Of a DNA stretch of 64,000 bases, positions 47,831 to 58,759 are shown in pieces. The stretch covers positions 25,976,507-26,040,506 of the forward strand of contig CM057152.1 in assembly GCA_029962745.1 (NCBI GenBank), written 5' to 3'. The notes below the pieces were generated by a model. That model worked only from the letters and a program-made list of their open reading frames with translations. It was not told the origin of the DNA and ran no database searches. The stretch comes from Echinometra lucunter (lineage: Eukaryota > Echinodermata > Echinoidea > Camarodonta > Echinometridae). Made by a program: the position numbers and the translations under genes. Numbering within the stretch: position 1 is the first letter of the stretch; each line of letters begins with the position of its first letter.

Positions 47831-48493
47831 GGCGTAGACAGGTTCTTACACCAGGGGGGGGGGGGGAGGGTGATTTGCCGTTCACGAGAAATCGAGGATC
47901 AATTTCGTATACAGATAAACACACACGCACACACATGCACACAAACACAAACACACACCCACACTGTCGAACTCACACTTAAGTATAAACACACGCCCTC
48001 AACCTGCACAGACCCCCCCCCCCCTTACACACATTTTAATTTTTATCTTGCGAGCGAGCGAGCCAAAAATTACCACTTTTCTGGTTTTCAATCGCATTTT
48101 CAAATAGAAATTCTATGTTATGATGAGCGAGCGAAGCGAGCGAGCAAAAATTAACTACTCTTCTGGTTTTCCATCGCATTTTCAAACAAAAATTCTAAAA
48201 TTTGATGAGCGAGCGAGCCAAAAATAAGCGCTTTTCTGGTTTTAAATCGCATTTTCAAACAGAAATTCTAACATATGATGTTTTTTTACGACAGATTATT
48301 AAAAATTTCATTAACGATTAATTCAAATATCATTTCTTCCTAAAAAAAAGTGTGGGGGATATTTGTACACGCCATTCCCACTCTCAAAAAAGTGGGGGAT
48401 GATTGTACATGTCATCTCCCCCCCCCCCCAACCTTTTGAGGTGGGGGGATGCATACCCCTCATCCCCCCTCCCCTACCCTGTCTACGGCCCTG
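47831..48493. mobile_element. hAT-type non-autonomous element with 8-base duplication and internal repeats
   Basis: The left end GGCGTAGACAGG and the inverted right end CAGGGCCGTAGACAGG match. CTGTTATA flanks exactly (47823-47830 and 48494-48501). The left end appears to have lost its first few bases. Inside are a G run, a (CA)n patch (47919-47964), C runs and three tandem ~85-base units with GCGAGCGAGC, TTTTCTGGTTTT and ATCGCATTTTCAAA (48050-48280). Confidence 0.82.
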
Positions 48494-48639
48494 CTGTTAT
48501 ATCTCACATGCAGCATAATGTATTTAAAACTTTCATTATCCACACAGAAGATTATGCGGAGGATCAGATTTTTACTAGGCTTCCTGCAGTAGGGGATGAT
48601 TCTGGGAAAAAGGGTTAACCACTTTGCTTGGGGCGATGT

Positions 48640-48990
48640 TCGTTATTCCGAAGGTTCATTATTCCGAAACACGCAAATTGCGTACACCTAGATGTCCGTT
48701 AGTCCGATAATAAAAAGGGTGCGTTAATCCGAACATTTGTGGCGTTATTCCGAAGGTTCGTCAGTCCGAAAATAAAACAAGGTTCGTTATTCCGAAGGTT
48801 CGTTAATCCGAAAATGTAATAAGGTTCGTTATTCCGAAGGTTCGTTAATCTGAAAATGAAATAGGTGAAGGTTCGATAGTCCGAAAATGAAATAAGTTTC
48901 GTTGGTCCGAAAATAACTAACAAACTAACGAACCTTCGGGGTAAACGAACCTTCGGAATAACGAACCTTCGGAATAACGAACTGTAACCT
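48640..48990. repeat. TTCCGAAGGTTCGTTA foldback array
   Basis: A 20-45 base unit (GTTCGTTATTCCGAAGG, GTTCGTTAATCCGAAAATG) is repeated about seven times, then followed by inverted copies ACGAACCTTCGGAATAACGA at 48925-48985. The whole would fold into long hairpins. A minus-strand frame with repeated FGLTNLRNNEP is a translation of the array, not a protein. Confidence 0.85.
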
Positions 48991-49808
48991 TTGCTTGCAT
49001 CATATAGTTCGTGGTAAAACATACTTTCTTTGACTCCGTGTATTTATCATATGTAAATTTCATCACGATCCTTTGTTGTAGATTAAATGAGAATAATGTA
49101 CAAGCGTTATGTAAACTAACGGCCAATATGGTCATTGGTTAGCTTATGAAAAGAAGTCCAATTAAGGTTCTCTCTGACATTGCCGATAATAGTCATGGTT
49201 GTGCGTATTCTAAAATCTTTGTACATCTTTGTTTCACCTCCCCTACCCCCTTCTGATTAAGTTTGGGGGCATGGAAATATGAATGCTTTTATTTTAGTCT
49301 TAGTGGAATTCAATTAATTCAATGCAATTGTTCTGATCAGTGTGTCAGAATTGCTCCAGATGTACAACAATTCCTGACCTGGGAACCAATTTGAAATTAA
49401 TCGATGTGTTGATCAATTAAGAACGAGTGATCAGGTTGGTCTGATTAAAAAACGTTTTATATCCGAAACATGATCATCACCAAACCAATTTCAGAATAGT
49501 GAAATAGGAACCGTAAATTCATTACCATTAATGTATTTTGTATTTACTTGGAGGGAATATCGCCTTGAATAATGCTGGAATACTGAAACCACTATCAAGC
49601 CGCTGAACATTTAAAATGTCAAGGTTTGGTGTAAACTTTTATTTTTAATATTCTAGGTTGAAAATAGTAAGGGATAAATCTATAGACTATAGTATCATGC
49701 GTATCTAAACGCTGATTCCCTTGAAGAAGTAATAGTTTATTAATTCGCTTCAACTTTAGGGCATGATGAAAAAGGTTTTACAACGCTAACTCAGAGTAGA
49801 TTGCAAGA
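48991..49808. other. Non-coding stretch
   Basis: AT-rich with no feature I can support. Confidence 0.6.
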
Positions 49809-50660
49809 CAAGGGCGAGGATCCTGGAGGCAGGGGTTACAGTGCCCCCTACCCCCCCCCCCCCCACATACACACTTTTCCAAGCACACAAAATGTGCCAC
49901 CTTTACCCATGAAAAATGCCCCTTGTCAAACCTGTTCAGTACCCCTATTTTCTTACAAGGGCACATTTTATTTTTAAAAAGTGCCCTTTCGCCTTCTGAT
50001 GAATGCTCTTTTTCGCTTCAAGTAGATTGCCCTTCTTTAAACCAGTAAGAGTCCCCTTTTACGCCTGATTAGTGCCCCTTCCTTTTTTTTATTGCGCTCC
50101 ATTTTTACTTCTAATGAATATCCCTTTTGAAATGTGATATGTATACCCCTTTTGGCTGCCCCTCATAGTTGTAATTTCCCTTCTGTTGGGAGCTCTTTTT
50201 TCACCTCTGATAATGCCCCCTTTCAACTAAAGTAAGTGCCCCTTTAAAATCTGATGCATGCCACCATTACTTCTCATATATAGGTGTTCTTTTTTCCTTT
50301 CTATTATGTCGTATTTAGTGTTGAATTAGTGTCCTTTTTGTCTTTCATAGTGCCCCTTTTGTTTTATAATTGCCCCCTTTCTACTAGGGCAAATGCCCTT
50401 TTTTTTTAAATTTGACACATGCCCAATGGATTTGTGGATAATTGCCTTTTTCACTTCTGATGAACGTCCCGTTTGATTATCATTTATACCCCTTTTAGTT
50501 TCAAATTGTGCAAAACTTTCTCTTTCTGATAAATACCCCCCTTCAAATCTGATGCATGCACCTTTCACGTATGATTTGCGCTCCTTTCTTTCTTGTATCG
50601 TATCCCTCTCTTTTAAACACTTCTTGTCATCTGTCTCTAAGTGCCCTAAAGTTCTCAAAA
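49809..50660. repeat. GTGCCCCTTTT tandem array with a hAT-like left end
   Basis: It opens with CAAGGGCGAGGATCCTGG and a C run of about 14 at 49850-49864. More than 20 degenerate units of 30-40 bases follow, each with TGCCCCTTTT and TCTGATGA. This is the reverse-complement design of the array at 1-900, whose end reads CAGAGGCGGCTCTACCGG. No right terminus is visible. Confidence 0.75.
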
Positions 50661-50834
50661 GAGCCTATAGCTCCAAGAGAGGCTTCATATAGTTTTGTTG
50701 TTGCTGCTGTTGTTTGGGGGCTTTTGCTTTTATTTGTTGGGGTGTTTGTTTGTTTTTTGTTGTTTTTTAAGCATTCTTAATTCATTCATTCGGTACAAAT
50801 GAAAAATCATACAACTTCATTCTTGGTTGGTGTA

Positions 50835-51334
50835 NNNNNNNNNNNNNNNNNNNNNNNNNNNNNNNNNNNNNNNNNNNNNNNNNNNNNNNNNNNNNNNNNN
50901 NNNNNNNNNNNNNNNNNNNNNNNNNNNNNNNNNNNNNNNNNNNNNNNNNNNNNNNNNNNNNNNNNNNNNNNNNNNNNNNNNNNNNNNNNNNNNNNNNNNN
51001 NNNNNNNNNNNNNNNNNNNNNNNNNNNNNNNNNNNNNNNNNNNNNNNNNNNNNNNNNNNNNNNNNNNNNNNNNNNNNNNNNNNNNNNNNNNNNNNNNNNN
51101 NNNNNNNNNNNNNNNNNNNNNNNNNNNNNNNNNNNNNNNNNNNNNNNNNNNNNNNNNNNNNNNNNNNNNNNNNNNNNNNNNNNNNNNNNNNNNNNNNNNN
51201 NNNNNNNNNNNNNNNNNNNNNNNNNNNNNNNNNNNNNNNNNNNNNNNNNNNNNNNNNNNNNNNNNNNNNNNNNNNNNNNNNNNNNNNNNNNNNNNNNNNN
51301 NNNNNNNNNNNNNNNNNNNNNNNNNNNNNNNNNN
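50835..51334. other. Assembly gap of exactly 500 N
   Basis: 500 undetermined bases. The 35 bases on its left (from TGAAAAATCATACAACTTCA) and on its right (from TGAAAAATCATGCAACTTCA) are identical except one base. The gap probably marks an unresolved overlap or tandem repeat. Open frames spanning it are meaningless. Confidence 0.99.
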
Positions 51335-51369
51335 TGAAAAATCATGCAACTTCATTCTTGGTTGGTGTA

Positions 51370-52189
51370 CATGACATATCAGAATGTAAAGAAAATTATA
51401 CAGCCTTGATATCACTGAATACATAGTACAATCAAATCAATCACAATGAATGAATATTATAAATCATAACCCCCCCCCTCCCCCTCCCCTTCCCACCAAC
51501 CATCAAACAACAAACACACAAACAAGCAATAGTGATAGATTACCATGTTATCAATATCACCACGGTGTGAGGCAGTGGAGCAGGGACTAGGAGGGGCCCA
51601 ACGCCCCCTCTCCAGCTTTAGTAAACCGAAAATCGCCCCTAAACTGAAGCAATGAGGATATTAAGTTCTGCTTTTTTCAAAGCTTGCTCGCACTGGCTTA
51701 CATCCTAAGCACGGAACACCATGTGTGCTGCATAACTGTGAAGTCTTATCTATTCTCCTATATGCATGATGAGAATGTGCTTAAAACCCCATTCCACTGA
51801 CTATTTTTTCTAATAAAATTATGATCGTGGCGACAAGACCTCATAAATGTTTTGAAGGAAAAAAAAAGATCAATAAGGAAAAGGACAGGGGTTCATGGAT
51901 GAAAATAACAATGAAATGAAAGAGCCCTAAAATAAATGTTATCATCATTTCACTGCAGATAATGCAAATACTGTGGCCTTCAAGCAAAAAAAACCAAACA
52001 AACAAACAAACAAAACAAAAACAAATCAAAACAAAACAAAACAAAACAAAACAAACAAAACATAAACAAAAATAAATCAAAACAAAACAGAAACATTTTT
52101 GCTCGTTCACTCCTCTCACTTCTTTCGCTCATAAATGAGTAACCGGAGCAATATGTGAAGTAGTTATTATCATATGAAAAAAAAAAAAA
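51370..52189. other. Non-coding stretch with C run and (CAAAA)n
   Basis: C-rich 51470-51495. A hAT-terminus-like CAGTGGAGCAGGGACTAGG at 51572-51590 is followed by GGGGCCC. (CAAA)n and (CAAAA)n run over 51990-52090. No gene. Confidence 0.6.
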
Positions 52190-53170
52190 CATTGTTTATT
52201 TATTTATACAATATTTGAATATGGTGCCCTTACAACAATGAGCTGGTATCACAAGGGGCCCTATATGCATAAAAAACGAACAATATATACAAAATGAAAA
52301 CATAGTAATATATACATGTACATGTACATACATAAGCAAAATAAGCAAAGTTGTAGAAAATATTCAAATTGGAAGAGACATAACTAGTATAAACAGATAT
52401 ATGAAGTAATGGAAATTATTCGAGATAAGATCAGATTTACGTGCTGATTGAACATAGAGCGAGTGGAGAGGTTTTTTATGATTAATGGAAGGGAGTTTTA
52501 GGTAGTTATTGCGGAATTAATGAAGAAGTATTTGAAAAGTCAGTTTTACATTTGGGGATAGTTAGGTTTTGACTGGTGGCATACCGTGTATTGACATTGC
52601 GTACTTCGGAATATCTTAGAACTCGTTCTTACAGAAATCAGTATATAGATAAATTATTTAGGCATTTAAATTAAAAATACATATAAAATACTTTACTCTT
52701 TGTTCATAAGAAAGCGAATCCAATTGCTTAAATAATTGTACAGAAGGGGTAAAACAATTAGCATGAAGAATTATTTGGGCAGCACATTTCTTAAATTTGG
52801 TAATTTGGTTTGTCTGGGTTAAAAATCGGAGTCCCCATACTTCACAGCAATAATCAAACTAGCTTTGGATAATGCAATTATATTATTATTTTGGCTGTGT
52901 CATTATCAATGAACGGTTTCACTCTTTTCAGTACTGCAAGTGCAGTACATACCTTTATAGAAACATAATCAACATGGTGATCCCACAGCAGTTCATCGTC
53001 TTTATTGACTCCTAAACACTTCATACTGTGGACCCTATTATTTCAACACCGTTAAAATTAATGGAAATAAATGAACCTGATTTTTCATAATTGTTTAGTC
53101 TCCGTTTGGTACCCAATATCATCATGTCTGTTTTGTCTACATTCAGTTTAAGTTTGCCCAAAATCATTCT
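52190..53170 (-). pseudogene. Degenerate LINE: reverse transcriptase thumb and 3' end
   Basis: On the minus strand, with stops and frameshifts, one reads LNVDKTDMMILGTKRRLN, then CLGVNKDDELLWDHHVDYVS, then TALAVLKRVKPFIDNDT. These are in order the thumb/post-palm motifs of CR1/Jockey-type reverse transcriptases (LGV-x-DD-L-W-DHI). The 3' end carries a hairpin-like GTGATACCAGCTCATTGTTG and AATATTGTATAAATAAATAA. Inactive relic of about 1 kb. Confidence 0.82.
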
Positions 53171-53239
53171 TTAAAGTGTTTGAATAAAATGCAGGGGTAT
53201 ACTAACGTCTTAAAATAGTATTTTCCTTCCAGTGTTCAC

Positions 53240-53313
53240 CCTATGAACCCCCCCCCCTCCTTTTCTCCAAAAAGTACCCTTTTCCCTGCCGTGCCCCATT
53301 CCACAGCCCCTGT
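53240..53313. mobile_element. hAT-like right-end fragment
   Basis: A C run at 53250-53258 is followed by CCCCATTCCACAGCCCCTG. The inverted form CAGGGGCTGTGGAATGGGG closely matches the right end of the element at 63758-63991. The left part is not found. Confidence 0.45.
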
Positions 53314-53593
53314 TGCAAGACAATCAAATCTAATCCTTGATTTGGACAATATTAACGGGGTATGTATAGAAATCGCAAAATAGTAATGTACACTATTGTT
53401 TTTGTTTGTTTGTTTGTGTTTTGGGGGGTGGGGGGGTATTGGATATCAGATTTGGTAACTGAATAATAAGATATACTCAATAGTTGAAATGAACAGCCTT
53501 AGCAAAGACAATCTATTTCTCAAGCGTCGTAATCTCGAATGGAAGAATTGTGTACAGTTGGAGAACACAGAAAAGCAATAACGACTATCAGAA

Positions 53594-53847
53594 CACTCTA
53601 AGAAATATTGGGTAAAAATGTGCCATGAGGGTAATTATGTGTCCAACCAACTTTTGGGCATTACTTTGGGCATTTCTTTTTATCCAATTTGATGAAAATT
53701 TTGCCCATTCTAAAGTGATTACTGCTTATTTTCACCCTAACTGGACAATATGCTGCCCGCATTGCGTAAAAACATTGCCCAAAGTTGGTTGGACATATAA
53801 TTACCCTCCAGTGCTGGTTAAAATTTTACCCAATATTTTTTACAGTG
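53594..53847. mobile_element. Palindromic MITE with CACTCTAAGAAATATTGGG ends
   Basis: The ends CACTCTAAGAAATATTGGG and the inverted CACTGTAAAAAATATTGGG match. A second paired block is GAGGGTAATTATGTGTCCAA against TTGGACATATAATTACCCTC. 254 bases. No clear target duplication. Terminus shared with the TGCACC elements. Confidence 0.8.
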
Positions 53848-53899
53848 ACTTTACGCCAATCATTACCAATAATTCTGAATTTCTAATTCTATTCTTTAA

Positions 53900-53958
53900 T
53901 CTCTCTCTCTCTCTTTCTCTCTCTCCCTCCCCCCCCCCCCCCCTCTCTCTCTCTCTCT

Positions 53959-54006
<48 letters not shown>
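53900..54006. repeat. (CT)n microsatellite with C run
   Basis: CT repeats interrupted by about 16 C at 53929-53943. Confidence 0.97.
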
Positions 54007-54008
<2 letters not shown>

Positions 54009-56128
54009 GAATGCCTCTTTCATGAAATATGGATTTTTTTCTTTCTCGCTTCGCTCGCGCGCAGAATGGTGAAAGTCTTATGACTATTATGTTCTTATCC
54101 TCATCTAACTTTTCACCCCCCCCTCCCTGTCCTCCTCACGCACTCACTCACTACCACTCCCACTCCCACTCTCACTCACTATTTATAATTATGTCATCCT
54201 CGTTTCCCTCCGAAATTAAAGACGGAAAGGTATATAGGTTTGCTAAAAACGGCTGTAGATTCATCACTGGGTTGATCATGCGTGAAGTATATTACCGCGG
54301 CCTACCTCGTTACATCAGAATGATCAGTTTTGCATGAGATTATTACAATTATTATATTGACTAAACGCATGAGATAAACCGAGTTCATTATATTTGAGGA
54401 AATAGAGGCTGAAGAAGGAGAATCTCCAACCATGCCAAACATACTGAAAAGCAATAACCTGCAATCGGTGTATAAGCCAATATTGTCAGAAAGCGAAGTC
54501 TTCCACTACATGTGAGATGCAATTTTATATTGACGACTGTGAGTTTATTTTATGCAGTAATCATAGCAATACATACACTTGGTTTAGGTTTTGTCCTAGT
54601 ATACCACTTGATCCTCTTTCTCCCGCTCGATCATAGCACTGTCTAATTCTTCTTTAAGATTAATTTGTTCCCCTCCCCTTCCCTCTTCCTCTCTTCCCCG
54701 CCCCCCCCCCCCCCGCTCTCTCCCCCTCCCTCCTTGCCCCTCTTTCTCTCTCTCTCTCTTTCTCTCTTTCTTTCTTTTTTTTTTTTTTATCTTTATCCAT
54801 GCTTCTTCTGGATTCTTTTCTCGTTCTGCCCATACTACTCTCGGCTGTATGTTTTACACCTGAATTCCGGCAATGGAAGATTTCACGACCGTGACATTCT
54901 TCTCTTACAAAATATTGATCCTTGATTAATAACCGATTTGCTTACTTCCACCCTAGATCTATGCCTAACCATAAGCTTAACCCTAAACAACAAACTTAAC
55001 CATAAAAGCAATCGTATCCAAGGGCCATAGCAAATGTTGGATTTAAACAGTATAGGAACAACACAACAGATGAGAAGTAAGCAAAATGAGGAATTTTTCT
55101 TCGACGATGCTCGGATATAGTGAGAGTATAAAAAGGTACTCTATTATTCCCCATTAGAAAATTGGGTAACGCGAGTAAATGCGTTTAATTATGATAACAC
55201 AAAAAATAGAATATGTTTCATAAAAGAAGGTTATGCGGTAGAGAGCCAGTCACGTAACGAAGATAAGAGGGAATTAAGAACGTCTAATCATCTGAGGCGT
55301 GGTCCATGGTACTGTCTAGCCCCATTATCACAAATTCCCAGACGGGTTAAGACCCCAGACAGTCTTACGCATATCACTGCAAGAAAGACACCGTCGGTAA
55401 GGAAACGCACAGATAAATCCCGATTTACTAAATTGGATAGCCTATTGCCCCGGTTACTAAAACATCGTCACATACTGGTGGATATAGGGCGCATTGTCAC
55501 TGGTTAGTCATGACTGTATTACAGGGTTCTGCGGTCATACAAAGAGCCCAAAGATATCAAGAACGGGAATTAAATCATCGTCATGAAGCAATTTATCAAA
55601 CAACAAGTCAATATATATAGGGTCATCAGGAGGGCAGGTAAAAGGACAGTTGAGTTCACCAATACCTCATAAGATTTCCTATCCCAATTTCTCAATTTAA
55701 AAAAAAAAAGCGAATAGTTTTCACTATTGCCTTTTAGTTCTTGCACAATTGCACAATAGATTAGATTGATTATTCGTATTTCAACTTTATTTTTAATGCT
55801 ATTTGTTGAAGCCCTTCTGGATGTTTCTTAAGTCAAGGTCAGTGCATTAATATGCAAATTATGAAGTGTCATGGAAAAGATAAATAACCATAAAGGAAAT
55901 TCAGTGGCATATAGTGTAGGACCGGTCATTTGAGGGAGCACTGGTGTTAATTTAGGTCAGGGGTCATACTACGTGAATAAAGAGAGAAAAAGGAGGAAAT
56001 GTTTGCGAGGGTTGTGGAAGAGCTTCATATTATCTTTCTTTTTTACGTTGCCCCCCCCCCCCCCCCTCTCCATCTCTCCCTCCCTTTCTGTCACTCTCCC
56101 CCCTCGTCCTCACATTCTCTTTCTCTCT
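54007..56128. other. Non-coding stretch; low-complexity and two unique GC-balanced patches
   Basis: CT/C-rich tracts lie at 54110-54180, 54670-54790 and 56050-56128. Segments 54190-54340 and 55100-55560 are less AT-rich and unique-looking, the latter with AGTATAAAAAGG at 55126-55137. They may be conserved non-coding elements. No gene found. Confidence 0.45.
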
Positions 56129-56465
56129 CAATGGCGTAGCTAGGATTTCATTTTAGGGACCCGGTATAGTGAGCACGCGAAATGTGCGAATTACATATTG
56201 AGGGCGGGAAGTGCGCTCCCTAGGGGGGAGGGTGCAGGGAGGGGAAGTTTTCCCCTATGGTTTCCCCCTCCCGCGCGAAGCGCGGAAAGTCCGACGTTTT
56301 CTTGTCAATGTTTCTTGTCTGCTCCCGCTCTTCCTACGTTCTCTTACTTTATTCTTTTCTCGCTTACGTATTTTATTTCTTGGTTTTTCTTTCTTTCTTT
56401 CTTTTTTTTTTTTTCGCTTTTTTTTTTGGGGGGGGGGTAGGCGACCGCCCCTGGCTACGAGGGTG
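56129..56465. mobile_element. hAT-type miniature element with 8-base duplication
   Basis: The left end CAATGGCGTAGCTAGG and the inverted right end CACCCTCGTAGCCAGGGG match around GTAGC. TTCTCTCT flanks both sides (56121-56128, 56466-56473), although low complexity weakens this. The interior is CpG-rich then T/C-rich with a G run at 56428-56437. Confidence 0.7.
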
Positions 56466-56889
56466 TTCTCTCTCTCTCTCTTTTTCTCGCTCTCTCTCTT
56501 CTCAGTTTTTTGTTTTGTTTTTGTTTTGCATTTTTTTCGTCACCATTGAAATTAAATAAAGGACTCGTTCCAGCCCCCCCCCCCCCCCCACCACTGCGGA
56601 TAGGAACGGGCCACAGCTTTAGCATTACTCAAATATTATCCGATCATTATTCAAATCTTTATATTTTTTCTCAAGATACGTCAAGATAGAACCAAATCTA
56701 TCACAGTTTATTCCCCTGCACCATTGCCTACTGAATTTAAGTCATGTATATCTTGTTCAAAGCCTGTATTGCACCGCACGATATCATTCGCAATCTGAGC
56801 GATAGCAATTTTATCTAGTCACAAAGAGATTGATCATTGAGGGCGCACTTATCTTCTCCACTCCACTGCCGTATGTAAGATGTAAATGT

Positions 56890-56976
56890 ATAACGTCTGT
56901 TTGGAGCCAGAAAGGCGTCAACCCATACGCTTTAACAAAATAGTTAATGTCCTTCTGGCTCTGAACAGACGATATA
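56890..56976 (+). ncRNA. Pre-miRNA-like hairpin candidate
   Basis: The arms CGTCTGTTTGGAGCCAGAAA (from 56894) and CCTTCTGGCTCTGAACAGAC (from 56951) pair over about 21 bases with two mismatches and one bulge, extended by TATA/TATA. The loop is about 35 bases. Overall size (about 80) and stem length suit a microRNA precursor, but a short inverted-repeat element is equally possible. The strand is arbitrary. Confidence 0.3.
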
Positions 56977-57287
56977 AAAAGATTTCGAAGATATACGCGT
57001 ATATTAGATAGATCTTATATACGGCATTACTCGACTCCAAAGCAATCCTTGGAGAGTCAAACCTATTCGTCATTGCCCGTATCACACGGAAAAGACGGAA
57101 AAGAAACTACAGACATCAAACATGTCAAACCGAACAAAGTATCAGAAATTATTGCCCAAATAATCACGATTCCGTGGAACAAGCGACTATTGTATGTATT
57201 GTTTTTTTTTCTCAGGGCCTTCGAGGACAGCACTTTGTATACCTGAAGAAGCTACCATGAATAGATCAAAATGAAAATGAATGACTG

Positions 57288-57305
57288 AATAAATAAATGA
57301 ATGAA

Positions 57306-57357
<52 letters not shown>

Positions 57358-57364
57358 AAACAAA

Positions 57365-57403
<39 letters not shown>

Positions 57404-57423
57404 ACAAATAAATAAATAAATAT
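57288..57423. repeat. (AATA)n microsatellite
   Basis: AAAT tetramers over about 135 bases with a few interruptions. Confidence 0.97.
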
Positions 57424-57746
57424 TGGTTTCACAGTGTGACTGTCCAGAGCATAACATAGAGCAGCAGTACGGCGCATACGACATTGTTTGCTGTGTTATT
57501 GCATTAAAATGTAAAAGCCATTTCAGTAACACCAAATGAGACCGGAATATGGCTTTGCTCATGATGGCTCTGCTAATAATGCAATTGTGTTAATCAGAAG
57601 GCAGTTCTTCTTGACCTTTCACGGGTGTGACATTTCAATAAAATACATCGACAACCGCCATATTTCTAGCTCTATAATCTTTTATCCGTGTGCACTGATG
57701 CCGCAACTAATAATTCATCCTCAGTATCATTGTGATTCTTTATCTC

Positions 57747-57960
57747 ACTTGGGAGCACTGTGGCATAGCGGTGAAGGCTCTTGCCTCTCATACAAGAGGT
57801 CCTGGGTTCGATCATCGCCCGGTGCTTACATCCTTGGACAAAGTGTTTTGCTCACAAGTGTCCATCTTGACACAGGTGTATATACTGGGGTAATAATAAA
57901 TGTTGGGCCCGCAGGAAGAGCAGTCGTAATACTGATGTGGCTACACTAGGTAAATAAAAC
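57747..57960 (+). mobile_element. tRNA-derived SINE, different family
   Basis: Box A TGGCATAGCGG (57761-57771) and box B GGTTCGATCAT (about 57806) are spaced as in a tRNA, with an anticodon-like arm CCTCT/AGAGG around CATACA. The body continues ATCCTTGGACAAAGTG. The T-stem does not pair, so it is not a tRNA gene. Confidence 0.7.
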
Positions 57961-58059
57961 CGATATATTAATATTATCATTATCATTTTAGCTTTAACAC
58001 ACCATAAAAACCATAACATGTTTACCAGATAACCACTGTCACCGTCCGCCATCGCCACT

Positions 58060-58164
58060 GGCATCAAGACCATCATTACCATCATTATCATAATCATCCT
58101 CATCCTCATCACCATCATTATCATCATCATCATCTCATCATCATCATCAATGTCATCATCATCC

Positions 58165-58200
<36 letters not shown>

Positions 58201-58328
58201 ATGCATCATCATCACCATCATCATCACCATCCTCCTCCTCCTCCTCCTCCTCCTCATCATCATCATCATCACCATCATCATCACCATCCTCCTCCTCCTC
58301 CTCCTCCTCCTCCTCCTCCTCCTCCTCC

Positions 58329-58365
<37 letters not shown>

Positions 58366-58382
58366 AATCATCATCATCATGT
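58060..58382. repeat. (ATC)n/(CTC)n microsatellite
   Basis: More than 300 bases of ATC triplets with CTC blocks (58231-58252, 58290-58330). Poly-His, poly-Ser and poly-Met frames are artefacts. Confidence 0.97.
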
Positions 58383-58533
58383 CATTATGTGTCATAATCA
58401 TTACTTGATGCTTATTTCTTAAATTGTTTTAAATTTATTATACATGTCATTTCTCTTGTACCTATGGACGTGAAATCATTGTGCGCCAAGGGGTCCTCTT
58501 CAGGCAGATGTAAATGTATGTATTATCATTATT

Positions 58534-58672
58534 ATGAATCATCATCATCACCATCATCATCGTCCTCATCATCATTATCAATATCATCATCTTCATCGTT
58601 GTTGTCGCCATCGTCGCCATTATTATCATCAACATCATCATCATCATTATTATCACTATCCATATCATCCTC
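58534..58672. repeat. Second (ATC)n array
   Basis: Interrupted ATC/ATT triplets. Confidence 0.95.
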
Positions 58673-58759
58673 TTATATGGATGCTGAGTTTATCAGAATT
58701 CCTAATGTTTTATATTCTAATAATGTTCTAGAATCTTACTACCATTTTCAACGTTAAGT

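Noticed and set aside
48699..49022. Repeat protein with FGLTNLRNNEP motifs
   Set aside because: It is the translation of the TTCCGAAGG foldback DNA array and has no start context or independent coding signal.
50782..51426. Open frames of about 190-205 codons consisting mostly of X
   Set aside because: They span the 500-N gap and carry no sequence information.
57747..57830. tRNA-Met-like gene
   Set aside because: Box A and an anticodon-like arm are present, but the T-stem fails and a SINE body follows.
58150..58422. Poly-His/poly-Ser/poly-Pro frame
   Set aside because: Translation of the (ATC)n/(CTC)n microsatellite.
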